In this document: piece by piece, positions 18,241 through 27,087 of the stretch
How positions within the stretch are numbered: position 1 is the first letter of the stretch
Layout: the number at the start of each line of letters is the position of its first letter
Assembly (NCBI GenBank): GCA_963766995.1
Contig: CAVYCE010000003.1
Location: 496,001-560,000, forward strand
Length of the DNA: 64,000 nt
Direction: 5' to 3'
Source of the DNA: Bog-473 sp963766995
GTDB taxonomy: Bacteria > Actinomycetota > Acidimicrobiia > Acidimicrobiales > RAAP-2
The notes under the pieces: model-generated
The model's input: the letters and a program-made list of their open reading frames with translations, nothing else
What the model was told of the DNA's origin: nothing
Database searches by the model: none
Translations under genes and position numbers: made by a program

Positions 18241-18894
18241 CTGGCTCGAGACGCCGAACCGACGAGGCTGGCGATCATTGCGGCCGCCGAACAGCTCTTC
18301 GCGGCCGACGGCATCAACCGCGTCAGCCTGCGCGAAATCACCAGGGAGTCCGGCGCCAAGAACTCGGTGGCGGTTCAGTATCACTTCGGAGATCGAGCGG
18401 GGGTGGTGCGCGCCATCATCGACAAGCACAATCCGTCCATCGAAGCGCACCGCCACCTTCTGCTCGACCAGTACGAAACCGATAGTGCGTCCCCCCTCCG
18501 CGAACTCAGTGCAGCGCTGGTGCTTCCACTGGCGACCAAGCTGTCTGATGCCGATGGTGGACTGGAGTATCTCCAGATCAACGCCGAATTAGTCAACCGG
18601 CCCCGCTTCGTCGAACCGCCTGCGTCCGAAGGAACTGCCACATCCATTGACCGCTGGCGAATATTGGTTGAGCCCTACCTGGAACAGGACGCGACTCGCC
18701 TCCACCGTCGCTTCACGGCCATCCGATTTACTGCAATTGAGATAGGGCGCCGAGCCGCCTCCGGCCCTCATACCGACGATCGGCTCTTCACCAGCCAATT
18801 GGTCGATCTCGTGACGTCGTTGCTGCTGGCACCGGTATCGCCATCCACTGCCGCATTGGCCGTTGACCGGGACCGGCACTTGCACTCTCGCTGA
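18241..18894 (+). CDS. TetR-family regulator with apparent CTG start
   Basis: 217-residue regulator. The HTH region is LREITRESGAKNSVAVQYHFGDRAGVV, followed by a helical domain. In this frame no ATG, GTG or TTG occurs between the upstream stop at 18199 and the HTH. CTG at 18241 gives LARDAEPTRLAIIAAAEQLF, a normal TetR N-terminus, and has a perfect GGAGG 7 nt upstream. GTG 18367 would delete most of the HTH. It is divergent from the acyl-CoA dehydrogenase, whose expression it probably controls. Confidence 0.8.
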   Translation: MARDAEPTRLAIIAAAEQLFAADGINRVSLREITRESGAKNSVAVQYHFGDRAGVVRAIIDKHNPSIEAHRHLLLDQYETDSASPLRELSAALVLPLATKLSDADGGLEYLQINAELVNRPRFVEPPASEGTATSIDRWRILVEPYLEQDATRLHRRFTAIRFTAIEIGRRAASGPHTDDRLFTSQLVDLVTSLLLAPVSPSTAALAVDRDRHLHSR

Positions 18895-19139
18895 CTCCCT
18901 TCACTGACACTCACCTTTTTCGGACGAATCGAATGGCGATCATGCGCGTACACGAGAGAGTGGCGCGCGCCAAGACCGAAGGCAATACGGACGTCGTTCC
19001 CGTCAATTGCACTTACCAATCCGAGGCGATGTATGCGACAGTTCCGCAACATCCCAAAGGCCAGGTGTTTGCAAGTGACGCTGCATTATCAGGACCACAT
19101 TCGGCGAATGACTTCTTGAAATGGGGGTATGTAATCAAC

Positions 19140-19304
19140 ATGCGATCATCCTCGACAGAACATCCAACTGACGAAGCCGTTGCATCCCGTGCCGATGGGC
19201 GGCCACCCGAGGAGGCGGAGAGTGAAGATCCCGAAGAACAAGCGCGCGTCATCCTCGAAGATTCGGAGAATCGAGTCCATGAGCGTGAGGAATTGTCACT
19301 CTGA
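19140..19304 (+). CDS. Small acidic protein, 54 residues
   Basis: Short, strongly charged protein ending RPPEEAESEDPEEQARVILEDSENR plus a few residues. The PPEE...DPEEQARVILEDSE pattern resembles small actinobacterial proteins of unknown function that I recall; this is recognition from memory, not a search. The frame extends upstream to 18933, but that part looks non-coding. No membrane or metal motif is visible. The flanking 245 nt upstream and 190 nt downstream hold nothing else that I can support. Confidence 0.55.
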   Translation: MRSSSTEHPTDEAVASRADGRPPEEAESEDPEEQARVILEDSENRVHEREELSL

Positions 19305-19493
19305 ACAGGAGAAGCGACCGGCGCGTGTTTCACGAGTGTTACCAAGCAATTCCTCCAAAAACAGCTCGTTGCCTGGTACGACACGCCATGAGTTGTCCCC
19401 GATTTGAGGACTCTCATTACGGACTAAATTGCAACAGTCGTGCAATGCGCCGGATTCAACCATGACGCGGGCATTTACTCGACTCGTCCCCAC

Positions 19494-20450
19494 ATGACCT
19501 CACGACTCCTCTCCCTGTTTTGTGCGTGTGGAGTGGCAGCGCTGGTCTTCGTGGTGCCAATGGGATCTTCGGCTTCTGCGGATTCGGTCGGCAGTCTGCA
19601 GGCTCGGGCCAAGGTCATCTCCCAAGAACTCGTGCAGGAACAACTGGAAGACGACGCGTACCAGCAGCAGTACTCAGTTGCTTCGGCCAGAGTGAGTGCT
19701 GACCAGCGTGCCATTGCCGCCACGCAAGGTCGCATCATCAGTGACCGTCAGCGCATCGCTTCCGGAATGCATGACGTGCAGCAACTCGCTCTTATGTCCT
19801 ACATACTCAATGGTGGCGAGTCTTCGTTGACCGACGCCGGCCTGTTCTCGGAGGATGTCCGGACTGTGCAAGCGACCGACGAGTATGTCGACATCAGTGT
19901 CGGCAACCTGAATGAGGCCGTGGCCAATCTCCACACCGACCAGCGCCAGGTTGAAGTGCAGCTGGTCACCCTCAATCAGCAGGAAGCCCGGGACCAGGCC
20001 GAGGAAGCCTCGCAAGCCACCTACCTCGGACGGGCGAATGCCTCCACGGCCCAGCTCAGCGGCCTCCAAGCTCAGGTCACCGGTCAATTAGCCCTGGCAG
20101 TGGACCAAGCGCAGGCCCAGCAGGCTGCAGCTGCGGCTGCGGCGGTGGCCAACGCCACATCGAAGGGCAACGATCCCACCCTCAATCCATTCCTGCTGTG
20201 CGTCCGCTGGGATGAATCACGGAATGACTATCAGGCTGTGTCACCCAACGGTGAGTACAGAGGCGCCTTTCAATTCGCTCAGCCGACATGGAACTATGCC
20301 GCAGAGGCCGCTGGTCGCCCTGACTTGGTCGGCATCCAACCCAACCTGACATCAAAGCCCGATCAAGACACGGTGGCCGTTGCCCTCTACGCCCTCGATG
20401 GCGAGCGGCCGTGGTTGGGCGATCGTTGCAATGCCAACGGCGCGTACTGA
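19494..20450 (+). CDS. Secreted coiled-coil protein with Rpf/transglycosylase-like domain
   Basis: 318-residue exported cell-wall protein. A signal peptide (SLFCACGVAALVFVVPM, cleavage near SASA) precedes a long helical coiled-coil region (about residues 30-210), rich in Gln and Ala and similar in layout to PcsB/CwlO-type hydrolase N-termini. The C-terminal domain (CVRWDESRNDYQAVSPNG, then GAFQFAQPTW and AGRPDLVG) resembles resuscitation-promoting-factor/transglycosylase folds, with a likely catalytic glutamate in RWDESRN. It ends ERPWLGDRC, matching the family. A role in peptidoglycan cleavage at division or regrowth is inferred. Confidence 0.8.
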   Translation: MTSRLLSLFCACGVAALVFVVPMGSSASADSVGSLQARAKVISQELVQEQLEDDAYQQQYSVASARVSADQRAIAATQGRIISDRQRIASGMHDVQQLALMSYILNGGESSLTDAGLFSEDVRTVQATDEYVDISVGNLNEAVANLHTDQRQVEVQLVTLNQQEARDQAEEASQATYLGRANASTAQLSGLQAQVTGQLALAVDQAQAQQAAAAAAAVANATSKGNDPTLNPFLLCVRWDESRNDYQAVSPNGEYRGAFQFAQPTWNYAAEAAGRPDLVGIQPNLTSKPDQDTVAVALYALDGERPWLGDRCNANGAY

Positions 20451-20525
20451 TTCAATTTTCAACTCGTTCCACAAGCAAGGCCGATAGGGTACGACTGACA
20501 TCGCGCCAGCGCCTCGGGAGGGATG

Positions 20526-21638
20526 ATGCAAACAGAAGCTGCCATTTTGTGGGCACCGCAGACGGAGTGGTCGGTCGAACCGATTGAACTCGATCAACCG
20601 AAGGATGGCGAAGTACTCGTCAAGCTCGCCGCCTCCGGTATGTGTCACTCCGATGAGCACCTGGTGACCGGCGACCTCATGGGCGCCTTCCCGGTGATCG
20701 GCGGACACGAAGGCGCCGGAGTGGTCGAGGCTGTTGGTCCCGGGGTGACCGGTCTGGCCCCGGGCGATCATGTTGTATTCGGCTTCATTCCCGCCTGCGG
20801 ACAATGTCCTTCGTGCGCCACCGGTCACTCCAATCTGTGTGACGTCGGCGCCACCCTCATGATGGGCCGACAGCTGGACGGCACGGCGCGGCATCATGCG
20901 CGCGGGCAGGACATCGCCACCATGGTCTGCCTTGGCACCTTCAGTAAGCACACGGTGGTCAACCAGGCGTCCTGCGTGAAAATTCTCGACGACATCCCGT
21001 TGGACAAGGCCTGCTTGGTCGGGTGTGGGGTCACCACGGGCTGGGGCTCCTCGGTGTACGCCGCCGAAGTGAGGCCAGGAGACAACGTGGCCATCATCGG
21101 CGTCGGCGGCATCGGTGCCAGCGCTATTCAGGGTGCCCGATTGGCAGGAGCCGAGCGAATTTTTGCCATCGACCCGGTGGAGCTCAAGCGCGCCCTGGCC
21201 CCCTCGTTCGGGGCCACCCATACCTCGCCTTCCGTCGATGAGGCCTTTGCCCTCATTCAGCAGGAGACCTGGGGACGCATGTGCGACAAGGTCATCTGCT
21301 GCATGGGCGTGGGCTCGGGCGAAATGATTAACTCCATTCTGGGCTTGGCGGCCAAGCGCGGCCGGGTGGTCGTCACCAATATCCACCCCGGCCTGGAGAT
21401 GCAGGTCAACCTCAACCTGTGCAGCCTTACCCTCATGGAAAAGCAGATCGTTGGCACCATTTTCGGGTCAGCCAACATGCGCTATGACATCCCGAAATTG
21501 CTGGAGCTTTACCGAAACGGTCAGCTCGATCTCGACAGCATGGTGACCAATACTTACAAACTCGGAGATGTCAATCAGGGGTACCAGGACATGCGTGATG
21601 GCAAGAACATCCGCGGCGTCCTCCTCTACGACGACTGA
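20526..21638 (+). CDS. NDMA-dependent-type zinc alcohol dehydrogenase
   Basis: 370-residue medium-chain dehydrogenase of the actinobacterial group with tightly bound NAD(H), assayed with nitrosodimethylaniline. Catalytic zinc motifs are CHSDEH and GGHEGAG; the structural-zinc loop is CGQCPSCATGHSNLC. Subgroup signatures are GRQLDGTARHHARGQD, GCGVTTGWGS and IIGVGGIGASAIQGARLAGA. Two adjacent ATGs (20523, 20526) follow GGGAGGG; the second has slightly better spacing. Physiological substrates in this group are primary alcohols; the exact one is unknown. The partner redox system (mycofactocin genes) is not in this window. Confidence 0.85.
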   Translation: MQTEAAILWAPQTEWSVEPIELDQPKDGEVLVKLAASGMCHSDEHLVTGDLMGAFPVIGGHEGAGVVEAVGPGVTGLAPGDHVVFGFIPACGQCPSCATGHSNLCDVGATLMMGRQLDGTARHHARGQDIATMVCLGTFSKHTVVNQASCVKILDDIPLDKACLVGCGVTTGWGSSVYAAEVRPGDNVAIIGVGGIGASAIQGARLAGAERIFAIDPVELKRALAPSFGATHTSPSVDEAFALIQQETWGRMCDKVICCMGVGSGEMINSILGLAAKRGRVVVTNIHPGLEMQVNLNLCSLTLMEKQIVGTIFGSANMRYDIPKLLELYRNGQLDLDSMVTNTYKLGDVNQGYQDMRDGKNIRGVLLYDD

Positions 21639-21675
21639 CGTCAGCCGCCGCAGAGGAGCGTCGAAGTCGTCTCCG

Positions 21676-23511
21676 CTACTGCACGAGGAAGCCTCCGGAT
21701 TGGTGTTGCCAGAGGCGGCCATACATGCCGAGCCCTCCATCGCGTAAAAGCTCTCGATGTGAGCCTTCTTCCACAATCTTCCCCTGATCGAACACGATGA
21801 TCCGATCCATTTTGGCGATGGTGGAGAGCCGATGGGCGATCACGAGGGCCGTCGCCTGCTCCATGAGACGCCACAGCGCCTCTTGGACGAGGTGTTCGGA
21901 TTCGGAGTCGAGTGCCGAGGTGGCTTCGTCAAGGACGAGGATGGGCGCGTGCTTGGCCATGGCTTGCGCGATGGCCACCCGCTGACGCTGGCCCCCTGAG
22001 AGCTTCAGGCCTCGCTCCCCCACCACTGTGTCGTACCGGTCAGGCAAGGCATAGACAAATTCCTCGACGTGAGCAGCCTTGCCCACCGCGTGAACTATGT
22101 CGTAGTCAACGGCAGGGGTGACCTGGTCACCTCCGCCATATCCATCGTTGCCAGTCAATCCATAGCAGATGTTCTCAGCAATGGTCCGGTGCAGCAGTTG
22201 CGGATCCTGCGGCACGTAGGAGATCTGGCTGCGCAACGACGACAGTGTCACACCCCGAATCTCCTGCCCATCAATGAGGATCGATCCGTCCTCGACGTCC
22301 ATGAATCGCAGGAGCAGTTTCGAGAGCGTCGATTTACCCGATCCTGATGGTCCGACCAACGCCACGTGTTCTCCCGGTTTTACCGTGATTGTCAGGTCAT
22401 TAAAGAGCCGATGATGCTGTCTGTAGCCAAAGGACACATGACGGAATTCCACCCTTCCACTGGGGACGCGTAACGACTGCGCCTCGGGATCGTCGGAGAT
22501 CTCAACCTCTACGGCCGAGATGGCCGTGAACTTGGCGGCGCGCCCCAAAGAGCGGGCGAACTGGCGCAGGTGTTCGAACGACTGGTGCATGCTCATCGCC
22601 ACTTGGGCCGAGTAGTACAGGATCAAGTAGAGAGCAGCAGTCGACGTCCAGTGATGTACGGCCATTGTGGTGCCGGCTATCAACGCCAAGAGCGTGCCCA
22701 CCACAATGGATGACTCAAGCTGGATTTGCGTGCGCATGAAGATGGATCGAGCTCGCAGGTCGGCGTTCACCGATTGCTGCATCAGGTCCTCGACACGCTG
22801 GCGTTCCTGCGGCTCGGCCGCGGCGGCGCGCACCGCCATGAGGTTGGTCACGGTGTCGGCCACCACGCCAGTGGCTCTCGAGTGGTTGTCCTCGAATTCC
22901 TGTGACGCGGTGCGGACCAACGGCAGGCGCCGGGCCAGCACCATGGCAAAGAGACCCACCATGAGCAGCATGGCCAGCGCCGCCAGCCAGGCGTACACCG
23001 CCAGCACCGCGATGGCGGAAATGACGATCACCGCCACTGGCAGCAGGCCCCACGACGTGACGTCGATCATCTCGACAAAGGCCCAAGAGAAGTTGGTCAA
23101 CGACGAGATCACCTCGCCGGCTGGGTGGTCCATGTGCCATCGGTAACTGAGCTTGAGGAGGTGCTCGTAGCCGTTGTTGACACCCTGGGCGAACGAGCGG
23201 ACGCAGGCGCCCCACTCCAGCCAGCCCGCCACCCGCCAACCAGCCATCCCGACGATGCCGGCAATGCCATAAGCGAGCAGCAACGAGCCAAAGCGGTGCC
23301 ACTCACTTGCCACTCGATGCAACGGCAAGGTGGACACGCGGCTCAAAATGTTGGCGAAGATCAGTGGGCAGGCAATATCAGCCACAACGACGGCCAGGAT
23401 CATCACGATCCAGGACGCGATGAGTTGATGCTGCTCCTCGCCGATCTGTTCCCAGCAGTAGGAGATGGTCTCTTTTGTCGATGCAGATGGAAATTCAGAT
23501 AGCTCAGCCAC
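21676..23511 (-). CDS. ABC exporter, fused permease-ATPase half-transporter
   Basis: 611-residue type IV (ABCB/MsbA-like) exporter. An N-terminal six-helix membrane domain (to about residue 320) is followed by an ATPase domain with Walker A GPSGSGKST (near residue 384), signature LSGGQRQR, Walker B ILVLDEATSALD and H-loop IAHRLST. GTG 23511 is preferred because AAGGA lies 8 nt upstream; an in-frame GTG at 23556 has no site. There is no second half-transporter nearby, so a homodimer is likely. The substrate (lipid, peptide or drug) cannot be read. Confidence 0.85.
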   Translation of the reverse strand: MAELSEFPSASTKETISYCWEQIGEEQHQLIASWIVMILAVVVADIACPLIFANILSRVSTLPLHRVASEWHRFGSLLLAYGIAGIVGMAGWRVAGWLEWGACVRSFAQGVNNGYEHLLKLSYRWHMDHPAGEVISSLTNFSWAFVEMIDVTSWGLLPVAVIVISAIAVLAVYAWLAALAMLLMVGLFAMVLARRLPLVRTASQEFEDNHSRATGVVADTVTNLMAVRAAAAEPQERQRVEDLMQQSVNADLRARSIFMRTQIQLESSIVVGTLLALIAGTTMAVHHWTSTAALYLILYYSAQVAMSMHQSFEHLRQFARSLGRAAKFTAISAVEVEISDDPEAQSLRVPSGRVEFRHVSFGYRQHHRLFNDLTITVKPGEHVALVGPSGSGKSTLSKLLLRFMDVEDGSILIDGQEIRGVTLSSLRSQISYVPQDPQLLHRTIAENICYGLTGNDGYGGGDQVTPAVDYDIVHAVGKAAHVEEFVYALPDRYDTVVGERGLKLSGGQRQRVAIAQAMAKHAPILVLDEATSALDSESEHLVQEALWRLMEQATALVIAHRLSTIAKMDRIIVFDQGKIVEEGSHRELLRDGGLGMYGRLWQHQSGGFLVQ

Positions 23512-23893
23512 GGAAGGCTTCCTTAATGAGGTGCCCGGGCGGTCAACGCCGTGCACAAGGCAACGGCGGACACCGGGACTTCGGATGATGAAGGTTGGAT
23601 GCGGGCGTCAGAGACGCCTACGAGTCGATCCGATGGACCGACAGGGTCGATGTAATCGACCGAGGCCTAAGCCTTGGAGAGAACCTCAATGGTCATGTAC
23701 ACGCCGCCTCCCCACTTCCGATGCACTGGGCTCTCGGCGGCATGACCGTTGGGCAATGGCCCACGTCATTGGTTGTCGTCGAAATTCCAGCCATCAGTCG
23801 CTCACTTCTTGTTGGATGTCCCACCCCGAGCAGTCCCAAAATCGTATCGCATGACATGCACCCCTGGTGACATCGGCAGACCAGGCGCGGGAG
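23512..23893. other. Intergenic region, no gene seen
   Basis: About 380 nt upstream of the ABC exporter and downstream of the lipoprotein gene. Frames here have no recognisable protein features and no paired ribosome site. It must hold the exporter promoter, but I see no convincing -10/-35 pair, repeat or RNA structure. Confidence 0.5.
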
Positions 23894-24340
23894 TCACCCG
23901 AGATGGGAATGGCTAAAACGCAGCGGGATGTGCCGGAAGATCACAGTGCCGAGGACGTGGTTGGAGGGGGTGGTCGATACCACCACGGCCAGCTTGCCGG
24001 CCTCCCTCCCTTTGGGTCGCGTCACTCCTGTGCTTTGGAATTCTCCGCGAAATGCCACCACGCAGACTCGCTGCGATGCCCTCTCGCTGGACTGGAGATC
24101 ATCCACCAAGCGGGGCGCCTTCTTCCGCAGGGATGCCACGGTGAACAAATGGAGTCCGAGCAGCTCCCCCTTGTGATGGACGGCTTGGGAGGCAGTGGGG
24201 AGGGCCAGGTAGCACGAGCTGTCCGACGTACCAAGGCTGCTCCGCGCCGATGTGCAGCCGCCCAACAGGGTCACGAGCAGCACACACCCGGCCACCAGCG
24301 CTCCTCGTTTCGACATGGCGCCACTCCTGATCTGTTTCAT
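23894..24340 (-). CDS. Small lipoprotein of unknown function
   Basis: 148 residues with a lipoprotein signal: basic MSKRGA, hydrophobic LVAGCVLLVTLL, then lipobox LGGC at about residues 26-29. The mature part has two cysteines (SSCYL, RVCVV) that could pair, and no known motif. The start overlaps the stop of the YbhN-like gene (24337-24340), so the two are translationally coupled. It probably sits on the outer face of the cytoplasmic membrane. Confidence 0.65.
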   Translation of the reverse strand: MKQIRSGAMSKRGALVAGCVLLVTLLGGCTSARSSLGTSDSSCYLALPTASQAVHHKGELLGLHLFTVASLRKKAPRLVDDLQSSERASQRVCVVAFRGEFQSTGVTRPKGREAGKLAVVVSTTPSNHVLGTVIFRHIPLRFSHSHLG

Positions 24341-25479
24341 GCGTTACCCACCGGCACAGGCTCTCCTGGGCCACCGATGCTGCCGATCGCCGGTGCCGTC
24401 TTGATCCCAGCATCGACATCGGCATCCCGCATCTGACGAGGCCAGATGCCCTTTCGTACCTGCAGGCCCAAGTAGCCGCAAAGAATCCACCCCACCAACA
24501 GGATGAACCAGAAACTGATGACTCGGTAGAGCAGCACGGCATCGAGCGTCGTCGTCTTGTCGCCCCCGAAGGCCACGAGAGCGATGGTGATGCTGCCCTC
24601 AACCACACCCAATCCACCCGGCGTTATGGGCAGTGTGGCTGCCAGTTGGCCGGCTCCATAGGCCAGGAGCAGCCCTTTCCATGGAATGGAGGACCCGACG
24701 GCCAGAAACATCATGGCGAAACAGGAGCAGTCCAGCAGCCAATTTCCAACCCCCCAGGCCACGATGCGAACGATCTGCTTCCAGCCGAGGCGAGCCGTGG
24801 TCAGCCACTGGAGCGCGTGGTCGATTTGTTCTTCCACATCACCTCGGGGCCGGCGGATGAGCCGTCGGGAGGCCCGAACCGACCAGGTCACCGCCGCCAC
24901 GAGCGGCCGTTCGTACACGAAGAGTGCACCAACCGCCATGGTGAGCAGCAACACCCCCAATATCACGGGCACCAAATCGAGCGAGGCGCCCTCGCCGGTG
25001 GCCAGGGCCAGACCTCCCGCCGCAACGAGCGCCAATGACACGACGGAAGCCACAATCGTCCCGGCCAAAGCCCAGACAGCCACGGCGTCGTCCGCGCCAA
25101 ATCGCCGATACCACCGGAAGCCGTAGACCGCAGCGACGGCACTGCCCGCCGGAAGCGAATTGGCCATCGCTTGAGTGGCAAAGGTCATGTTGACCAGGGG
25201 TGCCCACGGGGTTTTGAGTCCCCCTCCTGACAGAATCCCGTACTGCATTGCCGCAAAGCAAAAGTAAGAGGCGAGTTCGACGATGACCGCCGGGGGCACC
25301 CACCACCAATTCAGGTGACCGACTACCCCCGAGAGAGGGGAAAGTTCATCGCGGTGTGACGATATGACCCAGAGGGCCACGACCAAGATGCCGACACCCA
25401 ACACATACCGCGCTGCGGGCCAAAACCAGCGAGGGAAGCGCCGGGACCTTTCCTTCGATGGCGTCGGTCGCGTGAGCAC
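24337..25479 (-). CDS. YbhN/LPG-synthase-TM-like integral membrane protein
   Basis: About 380 residues with roughly eight hydrophobic helices. NLMTF-like VNMTFATQAMANSLPAGSAVAAVYGFRWYRRFG and ATLPITPGGLGVVEGSI are hallmark segments of PF03706 (lysylphosphatidylglycerol synthase TM region/UPF0104) proteins, proposed lipid flippases. There is no synthetase domain. The frame is open to 25719 over the phosphoesterase end; GTG 25479 is the last start before the first helix but has only an adjacent GGAG. It lies 16 nt after the phosphoesterase gene and is coupled to the lipoprotein. Confidence 0.7.
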   Translation of the reverse strand: MLTRPTPSKERSRRFPRWFWPAARYVLGVGILVVALWVISSHRDELSPLSGVVGHLNWWWVPPAVIVELASYFCFAAMQYGILSGGGLKTPWAPLVNMTFATQAMANSLPAGSAVAAVYGFRWYRRFGADDAVAVWALAGTIVASVVSLALVAAGGLALATGEGASLDLVPVILGVLLLTMAVGALFVYERPLVAAVTWSVRASRRLIRRPRGDVEEQIDHALQWLTTARLGWKQIVRIVAWGVGNWLLDCSCFAMMFLAVGSSIPWKGLLLAYGAGQLAATLPITPGGLGVVEGSITIALVAFGGDKTTTLDAVLLYRVISFWFILLVGWILCGYLGLQVRKGIWPRQMRDADVDAGIKTAPAIGSIGGPGEPVPVGNA

Positions 25480-25495
25480 TCCGAGCGGAATCGTA

Positions 25496-26977
25496 CTAAG
25501 CGGACGCCACCAACCCGCTTGGTCGTCCGCGCACTGGAGTGGTCTCTTGTCTTGGCATCTCCTGTTGCTTAGGCGGAGTGGGAGCAGGCAGGTTCCCACT
25601 TTTGGCGGCCAATATGGCCAACCAATCCACGTTCGGCAACTCCGGCACGTTGAGCGAACTCGGACCGGCAAAGTTGATGGCAGAGGTGAGGTCCCCCACC
25701 GTCTCACGACGCCAGTCACTGATATTGGGACAGCGGACGTTGAACTTTCGTTCCAGCAGCTTCAACACCGAGGTGTGGTCGAAGACGTCACTGCATACCA
25801 ACGGACCCTTCGTGAAGGGTGACAGCAAAATCATGGGCACTCGGAAGCCCAGCCCGACTGGTCCGAGTACGCCATCGACATTGAGACCCAGATTGCCCAG
25901 GTACTCACCGTCGGTGAACGGGGGCGCTGTCGGAGGTACGACGTGATCGAAGTGCCCATCGTTCTCGTCGTAGTTCAAGATGAACAGCGTCTTAGCCCAC
26001 ACGTCAGGGTTGGAGGTCAGGGCCTGAAGGATCGAGTCGATAAACAGCGCCCCTCGGCCCGGCGTGAAGGTCGGATGCTCAGTGGTGACTGACGGTCCCA
26101 CGATGTACGACACCTGGGGCAGTGTCCCAGCCATGACGTCGCTCTTGATGGCCGCCGCAATCGCCTGGCCCAGGTAGCCCTTCGACGGGAGATAGGTGTT
26201 ACCTCGTCGATAGAGATCGGTGTACTGATCGTCGAAGGCGGCAAAGAACGGGAGCATGTTGTCTTGGTAATTGTCTGCCTCCTGGTAGAGGTACCAATCG
26301 ACACCCGCCTTCTGCAGGGTCTCAGGGAAGCTTTCCCAGAACAATTGGCCGTAGAGCAGATTGTTGTTGTCGATGATCGGTCCCCCGCTCAATCCCTGCG
26401 GATCGAGTGTTCCGCTCATCAGGTACAAACGGTTGGTGTTGGTCGGCCCGAGGGCAGAGCAGTGATAGCGATCGCAAATCGTGAAGGCGTCGGCTAGCGC
26501 CCAATGGTACGGCACGTCGTCGCGATCGAAATAGCCCATCACCACAGGATTGAATTCCTGCCCGAGTAAGAACTGGTCCATCGCTCCGTCGTTGAACATC
26601 AGGTGCTGTATCACCCACTCATGGCTGAGGTCGGCTGCCGACTGGGCCGATGTGGTGGTGGTGTTCATGCGCCACGGCAGCACGTAGCCCGAGGGGTTGG
26701 CGTACCGGTTCAAATCGTTCTGGCGGAAAACACCCGGCAGGGCGTGGGCATCGTCGAATCCCATGACACCAGACATGCGCCCGAAGTACTCGTCGAACGA
26801 CCGGTTCTCCTGCATCAGGATCACGATGTGCTCAATGTCGTTGAGCGAGGCGCTCGTCGTCGCAGCCGTCGAGGCCGCTCGAGCCAGGCCCATTGGCTCC
26901 ACCGCGCCAATGAGGCCAGCTGCACCGATGCCCATGGCACCGCCCAACAGCTCGCGGCGACTCATCCGTCGTGTCAC
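25496..26977 (-). CDS. Tat-exported phospholipase C/acid phosphatase-type phosphoesterase
   Basis: 493-residue PF04185-family enzyme that hydrolyses phosphate esters such as phospholipid head groups outside the cell. A twin-arginine signal (MSRRELLGGAMGIGAAGL) is followed by HIVILMQENRSFDEYFG, with the catalytic/metal Glu-Asn-Arg-Ser motif. NYDENDGHFDHVVPP, with metal-binding residues, and LLSPFTKGP complete the family pattern. GTG 26977 has AAGGA at good distance. It heads the minus-strand unit with the YbhN-like protein and the lipoprotein, suggesting a common envelope-lipid or phosphate-salvage role. Confidence 0.85.
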   Translation of the reverse strand: MTRRMSRRELLGGAMGIGAAGLIGAVEPMGLARAASTAATTSASLNDIEHIVILMQENRSFDEYFGRMSGVMGFDDAHALPGVFRQNDLNRYANPSGYVLPWRMNTTTTSAQSAADLSHEWVIQHLMFNDGAMDQFLLGQEFNPVVMGYFDRDDVPYHWALADAFTICDRYHCSALGPTNTNRLYLMSGTLDPQGLSGGPIIDNNNLLYGQLFWESFPETLQKAGVDWYLYQEADNYQDNMLPFFAAFDDQYTDLYRRGNTYLPSKGYLGQAIAAAIKSDVMAGTLPQVSYIVGPSVTTEHPTFTPGRGALFIDSILQALTSNPDVWAKTLFILNYDENDGHFDHVVPPTAPPFTDGEYLGNLGLNVDGVLGPVGLGFRVPMILLSPFTKGPLVCSDVFDHTSVLKLLERKFNVRCPNISDWRRETVGDLTSAINFAGPSSLNVPELPNVDWLAILAAKSGNLPAPTPPKQQEMPRQETTPVRGRPSGLVASA

Positions 26978-27037
26978 AGCCCCGTCCTTTCCGGCGTCGG
27001 CTCGGTAGTCAGCCCTAGCGACCGCTCACCACGGTAC

Positions 27038-27065
27038 TTGACGCCCAATCCAGTGTTCGTAGATG
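27038..27065 (+). promoter_or_regulatory. Probable promoter TTGACG-16-TAGATG
   Basis: TTGACG at 27038-27043 and TAGATG at 27060-27065 are separated by 16 nt, 22 nt upstream of the GTG of the large membrane protein. This is a good vegetative-type promoter match, seen by eye only. Confidence 0.45.
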
Positions 27066-27087
27066 GGCAATCGAAGGTGGACACGTT

